Positions 23,438 through 32,603 of a stretch of 64,000 nt of DNA are shown in pieces. The position numbers and the translations under genes were made by a program. This DNA comes from JAGOCV01 sp049445855. GTDB lineage: Bacteria > Pseudomonadota > Gammaproteobacteria > Burkholderiales > Burkholderiaceae_C. Under the pieces are notes generated by a model. That model did not search any database and was not told the origin of the DNA. It was given only the letters and a program-made list of their open reading frames with translations. The DNA lies in assembly GCF_049445855.1 (NCBI RefSeq), contig NZ_JBMSDV010000005.1:124001-188000 (forward strand). The letters run 5' to 3'. Every line of letters starts with the position of its first letter. Position 1 is the stretch's first letter.

Positions 23438-24334
23438 ATGTACACCACACTCATCTCCACCACGCAACTGCAGGCGCTCATCGGCAGCGGCAAGCCGTTC
23501 ATGGTGTTCGACTGCACATTCGACCTGATGCAGCCGGCCTCGGGCCAGCAGCTGTACCTGCAGGCGCACATCCCGGGTGCCGTCTACGCCAACCTGGATA
23601 CCGCGCTGAGCGCGCCGCACGGCGCCCCGTCCAGCGATGGCAGCGTGATCGCGACAGACGCGGGCCGACCGGCGTCTGGTGGCCGCCACCCCCTGCCCTC
23701 GCGCGAGGCGTTCGCCACGTGGCTCAGCAGCGTGGGCTTCAGCAACGACATGCAGGCCGTGGTCTACGACCGCAATGGCGCCAATTACTGCGGCCGCCTC
23801 TGGTGGATGCTCAAATGGGCAGGCCACGATGCCGTGGCTGCGCTCGACGGCGGCCTGCAAGCCTGGCAGGCGGCGGGTGGGCCGGTCGCCACGGGTGAGG
23901 AAGCTGCGCATTTCCAGAGCAACTTCGCGTTCGGCACGCCGCTGCGTCGACTGGTCAGCGCCGAAGAAGTGCTGAAGGACCTCGGCCGTCCTGCACAGAC
24001 GCTGATCGACGCCCGGGCACCCGCCCGTTTTCGCGGCGAAACCGAGCCGCTCGATCCAGTGGCCGGCCACATCCCCGGCGCACTGAACCGCCCGTTTGCC
24101 CAGAACATCGGTGCGGACGGCCTGTTCAAGCCGGCCGACCAGCTGCGGCAGGAGTTTGAAACATTGCTGGCCGGCCGGGACCCGGCCAGCGTGGTGCACC
24201 ACTGCGGGAGCGGGGTGAGCGCCATTCCCAACGTGCTGGGCATGGAGATTGCTGGTCTGGGCCAGAGCGCGTTGTTTGCCGGCAGCTGGAGCGAGTGGTG
24301 CAGCGATCCTTCGCGGCCTTTCGCCAAGGGTTGA
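23438..24334 (+). CDS. Sulfurtransferase (rhodanese/3-mercaptopyruvate type)
   Basis: A 298-residue tandem-rhodanese protein. The inactive N-terminal domain has HIPGAVYANLDTALS and the linker VYDRNGANYCGRLWWML. The C-terminal domain carries the active-site loop HHCGSGVSAIPNV, where the Cys accepts sulfur. The loop CG-S-G-V-S/T resembles 3-mercaptopyruvate sulfurtransferase (SseA) more than thiosulfate rhodanese. The open frame begins upstream inside the EamA gene; the ATG at 23438 (MYTTLISTTQL) is chosen by family pattern and gives a 52-base gap. Confidence 0.9.
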   Translation: MYTTLISTTQLQALIGSGKPFMVFDCTFDLMQPASGQQLYLQAHIPGAVYANLDTALSAPHGAPSSDGSVIATDAGRPASGGRHPLPSREAFATWLSSVGFSNDMQAVVYDRNGANYCGRLWWMLKWAGHDAVAALDGGLQAWQAAGGPVATGEEAAHFQSNFAFGTPLRRLVSAEEVLKDLGRPAQTLIDARAPARFRGETEPLDPVAGHIPGALNRPFAQNIGADGLFKPADQLRQEFETLLAGRDPASVVHHCGSGVSAIPNVLGMEIAGLGQSALFAGSWSEWCSDPSRPFAKG

Positions 24335-24404
24335 CCACCCTGCCCAGGCACCCCCGGCTGCGCTAGCATAGCCAGCACAAACAGAGAATTCAGGTTGGGG
24401 TTTC

Positions 24405-26987
24405 ATGCCGCTCAAGCTCGCGCGCGATTTGCTTCAGGACCGCTACACGCCGGTCATGAAATACACCCTTCTGGTGTTGATGGTCGCGCTGCCCCTGATG
24501 CTGGTCTTGTCGATCTCCCGCGACAACAACCCGCTGCAGTCCGCAGGCGTTGCGGTGCTCTCGGCCATCGTCTACCTCTTCTACTGGCTGCTGCACACCG
24601 GCCGCGAACGCTGGGTCGCGCCGATGCTGATCTTCACCATCATCGGCTACACCACCTGGGACATCTATGCCTACGGCTCGGTGCGCAGCGCGGGCGTGAT
24701 CGGCTATGTGTGTGCAGTGGTCGGCGCGGGCATCATGCTGCGCCGCCGCGTGCTGGCCGCGGCCATCCTGCTTTCGCTGGGCCTGCTGGGCGCGCTCACC
24801 TGGGCCGAGATCCACGGCCACATGCACCGTGACGACTTCTCGGTCACGTCAAATTTCTGGCTGACGCACGTCACGGCCATCCTCGGCGCGTCCATCGGTG
24901 TGGCGACCAGCCGGCTGATGGTGCAGAAGGCGCTGCGCGACCAGCGCGAGGAATACCTGCGACGCGAAGAAGCCGAACGTGAGCGCCGGCGCAGCCAGGA
25001 ACAGGTGCAGCGCGTGTTCCAGATCAGCCCGTCCGGCATCATGGTGCAGTCGGTGCAGACACGGCTGGTGGTGGACATCAACCCGGCGTTCGAACGCATG
25101 TGGGGCTATGAACGCCATGAATATTTCGAGCCACGCCACAACGAGAAGCTGTGGGTGTACGACCACCAGCGTGAAAACCTGCTCGAAAGGCTGCTGACCG
25201 AAGGCCGCATCTCCAACTGCGAGATGACCTGCAGGCGCAAGGACGGCACGATCTTCAACGCGCTGATCTCCAGCGAGATCGGTGGCGAGGGCGCGGACCG
25301 GATCATCGTCTCCACGGTGACCGACATCAGCGCGGAAGTGCAGGCGCGTGAGCGCGTACAGAAGTCGGAAGAGCTGTTTTCCAAGGCCTTCAACTTCAGC
25401 CCCCTGAACATGACGATCACACGCGTGTCCGACGGCATGTTCCTTGCCGTGAACGGCGCGGAAGACACGGTGCAGGGCTACACGGCGTCCGAACTGGTCG
25501 GCCGCTCGTCGGTGGAAATGGGCGCCTGGCTGAGCGAGGAAGATCGGCTGCAGTTCGTCGAACGCCTGCGCCGCGAGGGTCAGATCATGCGCATGGAGAC
25601 GCGCATGCGCCACCGGCAGGGGCATGTGGTGGATTGCCGCGTCTGGGCTGTCATCGTGGATATCGATGAAGTACCCTGCGTCCTCAGTTGCACCCTGAGC
25701 ATCGTCGAGGAAAAACGCCGCGAGGCGATGTTGCTCGACGTGGCACGCGGCGTGTCCGGCGAGGTCGGCGAACTCTTCTTCCGCCAGCTCGCGCAGCATC
25801 TGGGCAAGGCACTGGGCGCTGACCTCGTCATGGTCGGCGAGCTCGTGTCTTCGCGTGAAGTGGCGTCGCTTGCGCTCATGTCGGATGGCAATATCACCGC
25901 GCCGCTGCGCTACTCGCTGGACGGCACGCCGTGCGACATCGCCATCGGCTGGGACGACATGTGCATCTACATCGACCGGGTGCACGAGATCTTTCCGGAA
26001 GACGTCTTCCTCGCCCAAGGCAACTACCGGGCCTACATGGGCATGGCGCTGCGCGATGCGGACGGATCGCCCATCGGCATCCTCAACGCGCTATGGCGCT
26101 CGCCGCTGCAGGCCTCTGCGGACCGCGATGCACTGATGCGCATCTTCGCGAGCCGGGCCAATGCCGAACTGCTGCGTCTCAGGCGCGAACGCGAAATCCT
26201 GCGTCTCAACGAAACGCTGGAGCTCCGCGTCGCGGCGCGCACGGCGGAACTGCAGGCCACGAACGCCGAACTCGAGTCTTTTGCCTACTCCGTTTCACAT
26301 GACCTGCAGACGCCCCTGCGTGGCATCGACGGATTCACCGCCTTGCTGGGCGACCAACTCACCGGCACGCTGAGCGATGAGCAGAAACGGATGTTCGGCC
26401 GCGTGCGGATCAATGTGTCCCGCATGGGCGAACTGATTGCGGATCTGCTGGGTCTCGCCAAGGTCAGCAAACGCGAAATGAACAAGCAGAAGGTCGACTT
26501 GAGTGCGCTGGCTGGTTCGGTCCTGGAGTCTGCTTGCCAGCCATTGAAGTCGCGACAGATCACGTGGCGCGTCGAACCGGGCCTGCACTGCGACTGCGAC
26601 AAGTCGCTCGCACAGATTGCGCTGGAAAACCTCATCGGCAATGCCGTGAAGTACACCGGCACGCGGGAGTCCGCGCTGATTGAGATCGGGAGGGTGGCAG
26701 GGAGCGCGGGACAGGGCCCGCTCGTCGTGTTCATCCGCGACAACGGGGTCGGATTCGACATGACCTACGCCGACAAGCTTTTCAAGCCCTTCAACCGCCT
26801 GCATCACGAACACGAATTCGCGGGCAGCGGCGTCGGCCTCGCGACGGTCCACAGAATCCTGGAGCGTCATGGCGGCGGCATCTGCGCCAATGCCACACCG
26901 GATGCCGGCGCGACATTCCACTTCTCGTTCGACACAGTGCCTGCGCCCCTTGCGGGAACGCAGGCACCTCGTTCAGAGACTGTCTAG
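24405..26987 (+). CDS. Membrane PAS/GAF sensor histidine kinase
   Basis: An 860-residue sensor kinase. Five membrane segments occupy residues about 18-170 with no large periplasmic loop, suggesting a membrane-embedded sensor. A short coiled coil (LRREEAERERRRSQEQVQ) follows, then two PAS domains (about 200-320 and 325-440) and a GAF-like domain (about 450-605). A coiled linker leads to HisKA with the phospho-His in YSVSHDLQTPLRGIDGF. The ATPase domain has N box ENLIGNAVKYTG and G1 DNGVGFDMTY. The type is that of bacteriophytochrome-like kinases. No response regulator gene is nearby, so it is an orphan. It follows the sulfurtransferase by 70 bases. Confidence 0.9.
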   Translation: MPLKLARDLLQDRYTPVMKYTLLVLMVALPLMLVLSISRDNNPLQSAGVAVLSAIVYLFYWLLHTGRERWVAPMLIFTIIGYTTWDIYAYGSVRSAGVIGYVCAVVGAGIMLRRRVLAAAILLSLGLLGALTWAEIHGHMHRDDFSVTSNFWLTHVTAILGASIGVATSRLMVQKALRDQREEYLRREEAERERRRSQEQVQRVFQISPSGIMVQSVQTRLVVDINPAFERMWGYERHEYFEPRHNEKLWVYDHQRENLLERLLTEGRISNCEMTCRRKDGTIFNALISSEIGGEGADRIIVSTVTDISAEVQARERVQKSEELFSKAFNFSPLNMTITRVSDGMFLAVNGAEDTVQGYTASELVGRSSVEMGAWLSEEDRLQFVERLRREGQIMRMETRMRHRQGHVVDCRVWAVIVDIDEVPCVLSCTLSIVEEKRREAMLLDVARGVSGEVGELFFRQLAQHLGKALGADLVMVGELVSSREVASLALMSDGNITAPLRYSLDGTPCDIAIGWDDMCIYIDRVHEIFPEDVFLAQGNYRAYMGMALRDADGSPIGILNALWRSPLQASADRDALMRIFASRANAELLRLRREREILRLNETLELRVAARTAELQATNAELESFAYSVSHDLQTPLRGIDGFTALLGDQLTGTLSDEQKRMFGRVRINVSRMGELIADLLGLAKVSKREMNKQKVDLSALAGSVLESACQPLKSRQITWRVEPGLHCDCDKSLAQIALENLIGNAVKYTGTRESALIEIGRVAGSAGQGPLVVFIRDNGVGFDMTYADKLFKPFNRLHHEHEFAGSGVGLATVHRILERHGGGICANATPDAGATFHFSFDTVPAPLAGTQAPRSETV

Positions 26988-26990
26988 AAA

Positions 26991-27008
26991 AGCCGGCACT
27001 GACCGGCT
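26991..27008 (-). terminator. Terminator of the Gln/Asn-rich protein gene
   Basis: Six-base stem AGCCGG / CCGGCT with a six-base loop; on the minus strand it is followed by TTTT. It lies just after the 27015 stop codon and just after the convergent kinase stop at 26987. Stem is short, so strength is uncertain. Confidence 0.5.
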
Positions 27009-27014
27009 ACGCCG

Positions 27015-27311
27015 TCAGCGGCGCTGCTGGTTGTTGCCCTGACCGGACTGATTGCTCCCGGGCTGGTTGCTCGCGCTCTGATTGCTGCCGGCCTGGTTGC
27101 CGCCTTGCTTGTCCTCACGCTGCTGATCGCGATGGGGCTGGTGGGACTGGCCCTGGGCCTGAGGCTGGCTTTTCTGGTCTTGCGGTGACTCGCGGTTGGC
27201 CTGATTGTCACGCTGGTTCTGGTCGTCGCGCTGGTTCTGCGCCTGTTGCTGATTCTGGGCCTGCGGCTGCTGTTGCTTGTCCTGCGAAGGCTGGTTTTTC
27301 TGCTGTGTCAT
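27015..27311 (-). CDS. Small Gln/Asn-rich disordered protein
   Basis: A 98-residue protein made almost only of Gln, Asn, Ser, Asp, Arg and Gly, with repeats such as QQQPQAQNQQQAQNQRDDQN and, near the end, AGSNQSASNQPGSNQSGQG. There is no hydrophobic core, signal or membrane segment, so it should be disordered. The start is well supported: AAAGGAG lies 9 bases before the ATG at 27311. It has its own 195-base upstream region and a likely terminator, so it looks like a single-gene unit. Low-complexity Q/N-rich proteins of this size can be stress-induced; nothing in the sequence proves a role. Confidence 0.7.
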   Translation of the reverse strand: MTQQKNQPSQDKQQQPQAQNQQQAQNQRDDQNQRDNQANRESPQDQKSQPQAQGQSHQPHRDQQREDKQGGNQAGSNQSASNQPGSNQSGQGNNQQRR

Positions 27312-27507
27312 GCAATGACTCCTTTGTTGAGTTGGTAGGCAATCCATGTGCTGCCCACGGAGTCACCTTACGCCTGCAACCCGACCGGGTCCGTAGGACA
27401 CGACCGACATGAACTATCCCTTACCCGCGCTCACAGCCGCTTTCCGGATGCGCGGCTTTTCACATGCGCTTGCATCGAAACGCATTGACTTTTGCCCCGA
27501 CGACGCG

Positions 27508-28314
27508 TCAGTGCGCGTGCCCGTGCGCCAGCTGGCTGGCGACCCACACCAGACCGATGCCTGCGACCAGCCACGCCACCTGGGCGGCGGTCTCACGTGC
27601 AGTCAGGCGCTTATGCAGTTGCGGGATCAGGTCGGCCAGCGCGACGTAGATGAAACTGCTGCTCGCGATGACGAGGAAGTACGGCAACAGGCCGTGCAAC
27701 GCCTCCACCAGAAAGTAGCCGACGATGCCGCCCAGCATGGTCACGGCACCGGCCAACGTCACCTTCAGGATCGCCGCGCTGCGGTCGCTGCTGCTCTGGC
27801 GCAGCACGACCAGATCGCCCATGTGATGGGGAATCTCGTGCGCCAGCACAGCGAATGCAGCCACGACGCCGAGATGGGTGTCGGCCATGAAGGCCGATGC
27901 GATCAGGATGCCGTCGCCGAAGCAGTGGACGCTGTCGCCGGTGAGCACGGCCCAGCCGCCGCCCTTCTTCGCAGTACCGTGATGATGCGCGTGGCCGTGC
28001 GCGTGACCATGGTCATGTCCGCCATGGTCGTGGTTGCCGTGCTCATGCCCGTGGTGCCACAGTTCGGCCTTGTCGAGCAGGAAGAAGAACACCAGGCCGA
28101 TCAGCAGCGCGGGAAACAGGTCGTGCGCCTCCACGGTGCTCTCGAAGGCTTCGGGCAACAGGTGCATGAATGCCGTGGCCAGCAGTGCGCCGGCGGCAAG
28201 GCTGAGCAGGTGTTGTGAATATCGCGCCAGCATGACCAAGCTGAGGAGCGCAGCCAGCCAGACGCTGCCTACACCGGCAGCCAGGGTTCCAAGGATGATG
28301 AAAAGCAGGACCAT
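27508..28314 (-). CDS. ZIP-family divalent metal transporter
   Basis: A 268-residue membrane protein with about eight segments. Loop 3 is very His-rich (HHGHEHGNHDHGGHDHGH and onward), the metal-binding loop of ZIP proteins. The helix-IV/V signatures are VHCFGDGILIASAFM and LAHEIPHHMGDLVVL, which carry the transport-site His and Glu. Probably imports Zn2+ or another divalent ion into the cytosol. Stands alone; the 3' end is 197 bases before the Gln/Asn-rich gene and its 5' end 64 bases from the dienelactone hydrolase stop. Confidence 0.93.
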   Translation of the reverse strand: MVLLFIILGTLAAGVGSVWLAALLSLVMLARYSQHLLSLAAGALLATAFMHLLPEAFESTVEAHDLFPALLIGLVFFFLLDKAELWHHGHEHGNHDHGGHDHGHAHGHAHHHGTAKKGGGWAVLTGDSVHCFGDGILIASAFMADTHLGVVAAFAVLAHEIPHHMGDLVVLRQSSSDRSAAILKVTLAGAVTMLGGIVGYFLVEALHGLLPYFLVIASSSFIYVALADLIPQLHKRLTARETAAQVAWLVAGIGLVWVASQLAHGHAH

Positions 28315-28334
28315 GATCGAAAACGGAAAGCCAA

Positions 28335-28358
28335 GAAAAAGCCGCCCGGAGGCGGCTT
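28335..28358 (-). terminator. Terminator between dienelactone hydrolase and ZIP genes
   Basis: Eight-base stem AAGCCGCC / GGCGGCTT with a CGGA loop; on the minus strand the hairpin is followed by TTTTT-type sequence (rc of AAGAAAAA). It lies 20 bases after the hydrolase stop and separates it from the ZIP gene. Confidence 0.75.
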
Positions 28359-28378
28359 GGGGTCACGGGGCAGCCGGG

Positions 28379-29275
28379 TCAGGCCACGCCGTTCGCCTTG
28401 AACCACGCCAGGGCGCGTTGCCAGCCATCCTGCGCCGGGCCCTGGCGGTAGCTGGGGCGATAGTCGGCATGGAAGGCGTGCGGCGCGTCGGGGTACACCA
28501 CGAACTGGGATGCCTTGGCGGCCGGACTGCCGGCTGCCAGAGCTGCTTTCATCTTATCAACCGTGTCAAGGGGGATGCCCGTGTCGGCCGCGCCGTACAG
28601 GCCCAGGACCGGCCCTTTCAGGTTGGCGGCGATGTCCACGGGGTGCTTCGGCGTCAGTTCGGTGGCATTGCCCACCAGCCGGCCGTACCAGGCCACGCCG
28701 GCCTTCACCTGGGCGTGGGCGGAATAAAGCCAGGTGATGCGGCCGCCCCAGCAGAAGCCGGTAATGCCGAGCTTCGAGGCATCGCCACCGTTGGCGGCGG
28801 CCCACTTCACGGCCCCGTCCAGGTCGGCCATCACCTGTGCGTCCGGCACCTTGGAGACGACTTCGGCCATCAGCCTGGCGATTTCCGTGTATTGCGTCGG
28901 GTTGCCCTGGCGCGCGAACATCTCGGGCGCAATGGCCAGGTAGCCCTGCTGCGCAAAGCGGCGGCAGGTATCGGCGATGTACTCATGGACGCCGAAGATT
29001 TCCTGGATGACCAGGATCACCGGCAGGCCGGTCTTGCCGGCGGGGGCGGCGCGGTAGGCCGGCACCTTGAAGCCATTGACCTCGAAACTCACTTCGCCGG
29101 CGGTCAGGCCGTCCGCCGGCGTCTTCACGGCGGTCTGGGCCATGATCGGCATGGCGGTGGCGGCGTAGCCCACGCCGAGCGCCGCCTTCAGCGCCGTGCG
29201 GCGGGTGGCGCCGCTTTCGTTCGTCTCCCCGGGCAGCAGCGCGTCAAAGTCGGCTTTCAGGTCTTGGCGATCCAT
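28379..29275 (-). CDS. Dienelactone hydrolase family protein (exported)
   Basis: A 298-residue alpha/beta hydrolase. The N-terminus has a twin-arginine-like motif (GATRRTALKAALGVGYAATA), cleaved near PIMAQ, so it is probably exported. The nucleophile is Cys in GFCWGGRITW, and the catalytic Asp (LGLYGAADTGIPLD) and His (PHAFHADYR) follow in order. Family members open lactones of chloroaromatic catabolism, but exported forms have broader, unknown substrates. Start set at 29275 because GGAGAG lies five bases before this ATG; another ATG four codons upstream overlaps that ribosome site. Confidence 0.9.
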   Translation of the reverse strand: MDRQDLKADFDALLPGETNESGATRRTALKAALGVGYAATAMPIMAQTAVKTPADGLTAGEVSFEVNGFKVPAYRAAPAGKTGLPVILVIQEIFGVHEYIADTCRRFAQQGYLAIAPEMFARQGNPTQYTEIARLMAEVVSKVPDAQVMADLDGAVKWAAANGGDASKLGITGFCWGGRITWLYSAHAQVKAGVAWYGRLVGNATELTPKHPVDIAANLKGPVLGLYGAADTGIPLDTVDKMKAALAAGSPAAKASQFVVYPDAPHAFHADYRPSYRQGPAQDGWQRALAWFKANGVA

Positions 29276-29393
29276 GTTGCTCTCCATTCAAGGGTGGTTG
29301 AAATCAGTTCTGCGTGTCAATGCGCAATGAAAACCGCGCAAGGCTAACTGATTCCCGTGAAACGCGTTGGTTCAATGTGCGTCGTACCGGCCG

Positions 29394-32204
29394 TCAATGC
29401 GCCTTGTCCCAGTTCGGCCCCACGCCCACTTCGGCGAGTAGCGGCACCTTGAGATTGGCCACTCCAGCCATCAGCGCCGGAATCTCGCGGCGCACCCATT
29501 CGAGCTCCTGCTCGGGCAGTTCGAACACCAGTTCGTCGTGCACCTGCATGATCATCTTGATGCCGGGTTTCTCCGCGTCGAGCACCGACTGCACCTTGTT
29601 CATGCTGAGCTTGATGAGGTCGGCCGCCGTGCCCTGCATCGGCGCGTTGATGGCCGCGCGCTCGGCACCGCCGCGACGCGGGCCGTTGGGCGAGTTGATC
29701 TCGGGCAGGTACAGGCGCCGGCCGAAGACGGTTTCGACATAGCCATGCTCCTTCGCGCTCTGGCGCGTCTCGTCCATGTAGCGCTTCACGCCTGCGAAGC
29801 GCTGGAAGTAGCGCTCGATGTAGTTCTTGGCAGCCGTGTTGTCGATGGCCAGCGCCTTGGCCAGACCAAAACTGCTCATGCCGTAGATCAGCCCGAAGTT
29901 GATCACCTTGGCATAGCGGCGCTGCTCGGACGACACCTGCGCCGTCTCCACGCCGAACACCTCGGCCGCCGTCGCGCGGTGCACGTCGATGCCGTCGTGG
30001 AAGGCGCGCAGCAGGGCCTCGTCGCCGCTGATGTGCGCCATGATGCGCAGCTCGATCTGCGAGTAGTCGGCGCTGGCGATCAGCCGGCCCGGGGGCGCGA
30101 CAAAAGCTTCCCGCACGCGCCGGCCTTCGGGCGTGCGGATGGGGATGTTCTGCAGGTTCGGGTCGTTGCTCGACAGGCGGCCCGTCACCGCTACCGCCTG
30201 CGCGTAGTGCGTGTGCACACGGCCCGTGCGCGGCAGCGCCATCTGCGCGAGCTTGTCGGTGTACGTGCCCTTGAGCTTGGACAGGCCACGATGCTCGAGG
30301 ATCTTGGCTGGCAGCGGGTAGTCCTCCGCCAGTTTTTCGAGCACTTCCTCATCGGTACTCGGCGCGCCGCTGGGCGTCTTCTTCACCACCGGCAGACCGA
30401 GTTTCACGAAGAAGATTTCGCCGATCTGCTTGGGGCTGCCGAGGTTGAACGGTTGGCCGGCCAGGTCATGCGCTTCCTTTTCCAGTTGCACGATGCGCTG
30501 GCCGAGTTCATGGCTTTGCGTGGACAGCGTGGGCGCGTCGATCAGCACGCCGTTGCGCTCGACGCGGTAGAGCGTCTCGCTCGTTTCCATTTCGAGCTCG
30601 TAGACGAAGCGCAGCCGGTCGTCGGCCTGCAGTTGCGGCCAGAGCGCCTGGTGCACGTCCAGCGTCTGGTCGGAGTCTTCGCAGGAGTATTCGGCCGCGC
30701 GCGCGATGTCCACCTGGCTGAAGGGAATCTGGTGTGCGCCCTTGCCGCAGAGGTCTTCGTAGGCGATGCCGCTGCGGCCCAGGTGCCGTTCGGCCAGGCT
30801 CGCAAGGCCATGCGGCTTGTGCACTTCGAGCACGTAGCTCTGCAGCATGGTGTCGTGCGCGTAGCCCCGCACCTCGATGCCATGGTTGGCAAACACGTGG
30901 CGGTCGTATTTGATGTGCTGGCCGAGCTTGTGCCTTGCCGGGTTCTCCAGCCACGGCTTCAGGCGGGCGAGCACCTCGTCGATCGGCAATTGCTGCGGTG
31001 CATCGGGGTAGCTGTGCATCAGCGGGATGTAGGCCGCCTCGCCTGGCGTCACGCTGAAGCTGAGGCCGACGATCTGCGCCACCATCTCGTCCAGCGAGGT
31101 GGTTTCGGTGTCGATGGCGGTGAGGTCTGCAGCTTCCAGCCGGGCCAGCCACGTGTCGAATGCGTCCCACGAAAGAATCGTGTCGTACTTCAGGTTGCTG
31201 GTACGCGCCTGCGGCGTGGCTGCCGGTGGCGGTTCGTCGAACAGGCCGGGTGAATCGCTGCCGGAACGCCTGGCCACATGCTGCTCGAGTTGCTCCGGCT
31301 GTACCGCCTGCGTTTCGAGCGCTTTCACCAGGCCCTTGAAGCCATACTTCTCGGAAAAAGCGCGCAGCGCCTCGGAATCCTGGCCGCCCATAGCCAAGTC
31401 TTCCAGCGACGGGAGCCCGCTCACGTGTCCTTCAAGGTCGCAGTCGGTCTTGATCTTGAGCAGTTCGCGCCCCTTGGGCAGCCAGTCGAGCGCGCCGCGC
31501 AGGTTTTCGCCGGCCACGCCCTTGATCTCGCCCGAGCGTTCGACCAGCGCCTCCAGCGATCCGTATTCGATCAGCCATTTCACTGCCGTCTTGGGGCCGA
31601 CCTTGGGCACGCCGGGCACGTTGTCCACGCTGTCGCCCACGAGGGTCTGGTAGTCGAGCATCAGGCTGGGGGGCACGCCGAATTCGCTGGTGACACCGGC
31701 CACGTCGCGCCGGCGGTCGTTCATGGTGTCGATGACCATGATGCGCTCGGTCACGAGCTGGCTCAGATCCTTGTCGCCGCTGGAGATGATGACGTCCACG
31801 CCCTGCTTCGCGGCCGTCTCGGCCAGCGTGCCGATGACGTCGTCGGCCTCGACGCCGGGCACGGCCAGCACCTTCCAGCCCAGCAGGCGCACCACCTCGT
31901 GGATGGGCGGGATCTGCGAACGCAGGTCGTCCGGCATGGGCGAACGGTTGGCCTTGTACTCGGGATACAGCGCATCGCGGAAAGTGGGGCCGGACGCGTC
32001 GAACACGCAGACGGCGTAGTCGGCCCGCACGTCCTTGCGCAGCTTCTGCATCATGTTGATCATGCCGCGGATGGCGCCGGTGGCCGGGCTGGACGGATCG
32101 CCGGGGACGGCCCGCAGGTCGGGCATGGCGTGGAAGGCCCGGTAAAGGTAACTGGAACCGTCCACCAGGACGAGGGTTCTGCGGTCGCTTGTCGTGTCAC
32201 TCAT
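29394..32204 (-). CDS. polA: DNA polymerase I
   Basis: A 936-residue family A polymerase for gap filling and primer removal. Domains run in order: 5'-3' exonuclease (about 8-290; SYLYRAFHAMPD, DVIISSGDKDLSQLV, TLVGDSVDNVPGVPKVGPKTA), 3'-5' exonuclease (about 345-530, with LTAIDTETTSLDEM, so the proofreading acids look intact), and polymerase (about 540-936; ADYSQIELRIMAHISGD, RRYAKVINFGLIYGMSSFGLA, MQVHDELVFELPE). Start is MSDTTS at 32204; upstream in-frame residues are not conserved in type. Divergent from the DUF2782 gene (42 bases apart). Confidence 0.97.
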   Translation of the reverse strand: MSDTTSDRRTLVLVDGSSYLYRAFHAMPDLRAVPGDPSSPATGAIRGMINMMQKLRKDVRADYAVCVFDASGPTFRDALYPEYKANRSPMPDDLRSQIPPIHEVVRLLGWKVLAVPGVEADDVIGTLAETAAKQGVDVIISSGDKDLSQLVTERIMVIDTMNDRRRDVAGVTSEFGVPPSLMLDYQTLVGDSVDNVPGVPKVGPKTAVKWLIEYGSLEALVERSGEIKGVAGENLRGALDWLPKGRELLKIKTDCDLEGHVSGLPSLEDLAMGGQDSEALRAFSEKYGFKGLVKALETQAVQPEQLEQHVARRSGSDSPGLFDEPPPAATPQARTSNLKYDTILSWDAFDTWLARLEAADLTAIDTETTSLDEMVAQIVGLSFSVTPGEAAYIPLMHSYPDAPQQLPIDEVLARLKPWLENPARHKLGQHIKYDRHVFANHGIEVRGYAHDTMLQSYVLEVHKPHGLASLAERHLGRSGIAYEDLCGKGAHQIPFSQVDIARAAEYSCEDSDQTLDVHQALWPQLQADDRLRFVYELEMETSETLYRVERNGVLIDAPTLSTQSHELGQRIVQLEKEAHDLAGQPFNLGSPKQIGEIFFVKLGLPVVKKTPSGAPSTDEEVLEKLAEDYPLPAKILEHRGLSKLKGTYTDKLAQMALPRTGRVHTHYAQAVAVTGRLSSNDPNLQNIPIRTPEGRRVREAFVAPPGRLIASADYSQIELRIMAHISGDEALLRAFHDGIDVHRATAAEVFGVETAQVSSEQRRYAKVINFGLIYGMSSFGLAKALAIDNTAAKNYIERYFQRFAGVKRYMDETRQSAKEHGYVETVFGRRLYLPEINSPNGPRRGGAERAAINAPMQGTAADLIKLSMNKVQSVLDAEKPGIKMIMQVHDELVFELPEQELEWVRREIPALMAGVANLKVPLLAEVGVGPNWDKAH

Positions 32205-32246
32205 AGGGGCATTGTGCACGCCGTGGCCCCGCCTACAATCGGCTCC

Positions 32247-32591
32247 ATGCGCCTCCAATCCCACGTACTGCCCTCCCTACTGACAGCCGCACTGCTGGCC
32301 GCCGCCTCGCTGGCGCAGGCCCAGGTGCCGCCCCCGCCCGATCTGGCGCGCGAGCCGGTCCCGGCCGATCGCAGCAACCAGAAGATCGAGCGCATCGTCG
32401 TGGAGGATGCCGGTTCGCGCGTGGACGAAGTCCGCGTCGGCGGGCAGACGCAGAGCATCACCGTGCAACCCAAGACCAATGTGCCGGGCTACGAAGTCAA
32501 ACCGGCCGATGGCGTGCGCGCGCCGCTGCCTGTGCGCGAAGGCGCCAGCGGCGGCGGCGGCACGCGGGTCTGGAGCATCGGCAAGTTCTGA
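32247..32591 (+). CDS. DUF2782 exported protein
   Basis: A 114-residue protein with a Sec signal peptide (SLLTAALLAAASLAQAQ) and a short Pro-rich lead. A beta-rich domain follows: RIVVEDAGSRVDEVRVGGQT, TNVPGYEVKPADG and the C-terminal TRVWSIGKF. This pattern is that of DUF2782, a family usually next to polA and homoserine kinase in Burkholderiales. Role unknown; probably periplasmic or lipid-facing. Followed after 12 bases by homoserine kinase. Confidence 0.85.
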   Translation: MRLQSHVLPSLLTAALLAAASLAQAQVPPPPDLAREPVPADRSNQKIERIVVEDAGSRVDEVRVGGQTQSITVQPKTNVPGYEVKPADGVRAPLPVREGASGGGGTRVWSIGKF

Positions 32592-32603
32592 CCGCCGGCA
32601 CCC

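Noticed and set aside
27435..27457. Plus-strand hairpin AGCCGC-N11-GCGGCT followed by TTTT
   Set aside because: No plus-strand gene ends nearby; the stem is short and loop long. Possibly chance in GC-rich sequence.
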